Shown piece by piece: positions 30,510 through 30,687 of a stretch of 30,687 nt of DNA. The notes under the pieces were generated by a model. It saw only the letters and a program-made list of their open reading frames with translations, was not told the origin of the DNA and made no database searches. Made by a program: the position numbers and the translations under genes. Source of the DNA: Methanobacteriota archaeon (lineage in GTDB: Archaea > Thermoplasmatota > Thermoplasmata > RBG-16-68-12); contig VBLR01000121.1 in assembly GCA_005878665.1 (NCBI GenBank), forward strand, positions 1-30,687, read 5' to 3'. Numbering within the stretch: position 1 is the first letter of the stretch; each line of letters starts with the position of its first letter.

Positions 30510-30687
30510 ATGGCTGCCCATTGGACCGAAGACCTATTCCTCCGCCATCCGGAGGTGTTCCTCGCGGTTCACGAGAACGCCTGGTCCACGGGCGAGACGC
30601 AGGCGCGTGACCTGCACGCCATCCTCGAGCGGTTCGGCGTTCCCCCGGGCGGCCGGATCCTCGACGCTCCCTGCGGCATCGGACGGC
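30510..30687 (+). CDS. Class I SAM-dependent methyltransferase, cut by window edge
   Basis: The first 59 codons are visible. After an N-terminal helix (EDLFLRHPEVFLAVHENAW) the sequence reaches GGRILDAPCGIGR, motif I of the SAM-binding site. ATG 30510, 21 bases after the preceding stop, so probably the fourth gene of the TCA operon. The substrate cannot be judged from this part. Confidence 0.78.
   Translation, partial: MAAHWTEDLFLRHPEVFLAVHENAWSTGETQARDLHAILERFGVPPGGRILDAPCGIGR

Noticed and set aside
1..30687. CRISPR arrays, rRNA genes, insertion sequences, prophage or toxin-antitoxin loci
   Set aside because: No regularly spaced repeats, rRNA signature sequence, transposase/integrase or recognisable toxin pair was found on either strand.

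Overview
This is an archaeal chromosome fragment of high GC. It has TATA-like AT-rich boxes about 25 bp before several starts, a mix of Shine-Dalgarno-led and apparently leaderless genes, and archaeal families: Lhr-type helicase, HTH_10/Bat-type regulator, TrmY, archaeal-type nicotinate phosphoribosyltransferase and Ogg2-type glycosylase. A high-GC uncultured Thermoplasmatota-like lineage fits best, but that placement is inference. The heme O synthase (CtaB), nickel superoxide dismutase, proline dehydrogenase and citrate synthase/isocitrate dehydrogenase suggest an organism that meets or respires oxygen. No rRNA, CRISPR array, insertion sequence or prophage was seen.

Layout. 1-2617: Lhr helicase running off the left edge. 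2.8-5.5 kb: GyrI-like ligand-binding protein, HTH_10 regulator behind a 16-bp palindrome, and a sixA-like phosphatase coupled to a frameshifted methyltransferase. 5.5-9.8 kb: thiolase and NAD-dependent epimerase (minus), then a secreted protein and an aminotransferase (plus). 9.8-11.3 kb: a small secreted protein with a hairpin-plus-T terminator, and a winged-helix/four-TM membrane protein pair. 11.5-15.6 kb: three-gene operon (ChrB-domain, beta-propeller, DUF2148 Fe-S protein) divergent from a PadR regulator and an MFS transporter. The divergent promoter holds two near-identical 18-bp palindromic sites, which makes this the best candidate for an undescribed regulated module. 15.6-18.3 kb: tRNA-Arg, GcvH, a small membrane protein, a Trm9-like methyltransferase and nicotinate phosphoribosyltransferase.

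18.7-27.5 kb is rich in oxidative-damage functions: TrmY, MutY, Ogg2, NiSOD (sharing a palindromic TATA box with ogg), the NiSOD maturation protease, an FNR-like flavoprotein, an aquaporin, a compact HExxH protein, a zinc-ribbon membrane protein, proline dehydrogenase, endonuclease III and heme O synthase. Three glycosylases for oxidised DNA bases lie within about 7.5 kb of a superoxide dismutase. 27.6-30.7 kb: citrate synthase, isocitrate dehydrogenase, an unknown 149-residue protein translationally coupled to it, and the start of a methyltransferase cut by the window edge.

Two genes look broken or mis-assembled by frameshift (methyltransferase at 4184-4980, MFS transporter at about 14.35 kb), and the small secreted gene near 10.1 kb may have a third lesion. 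Sequencing error and true decay cannot be told apart from one sequence.
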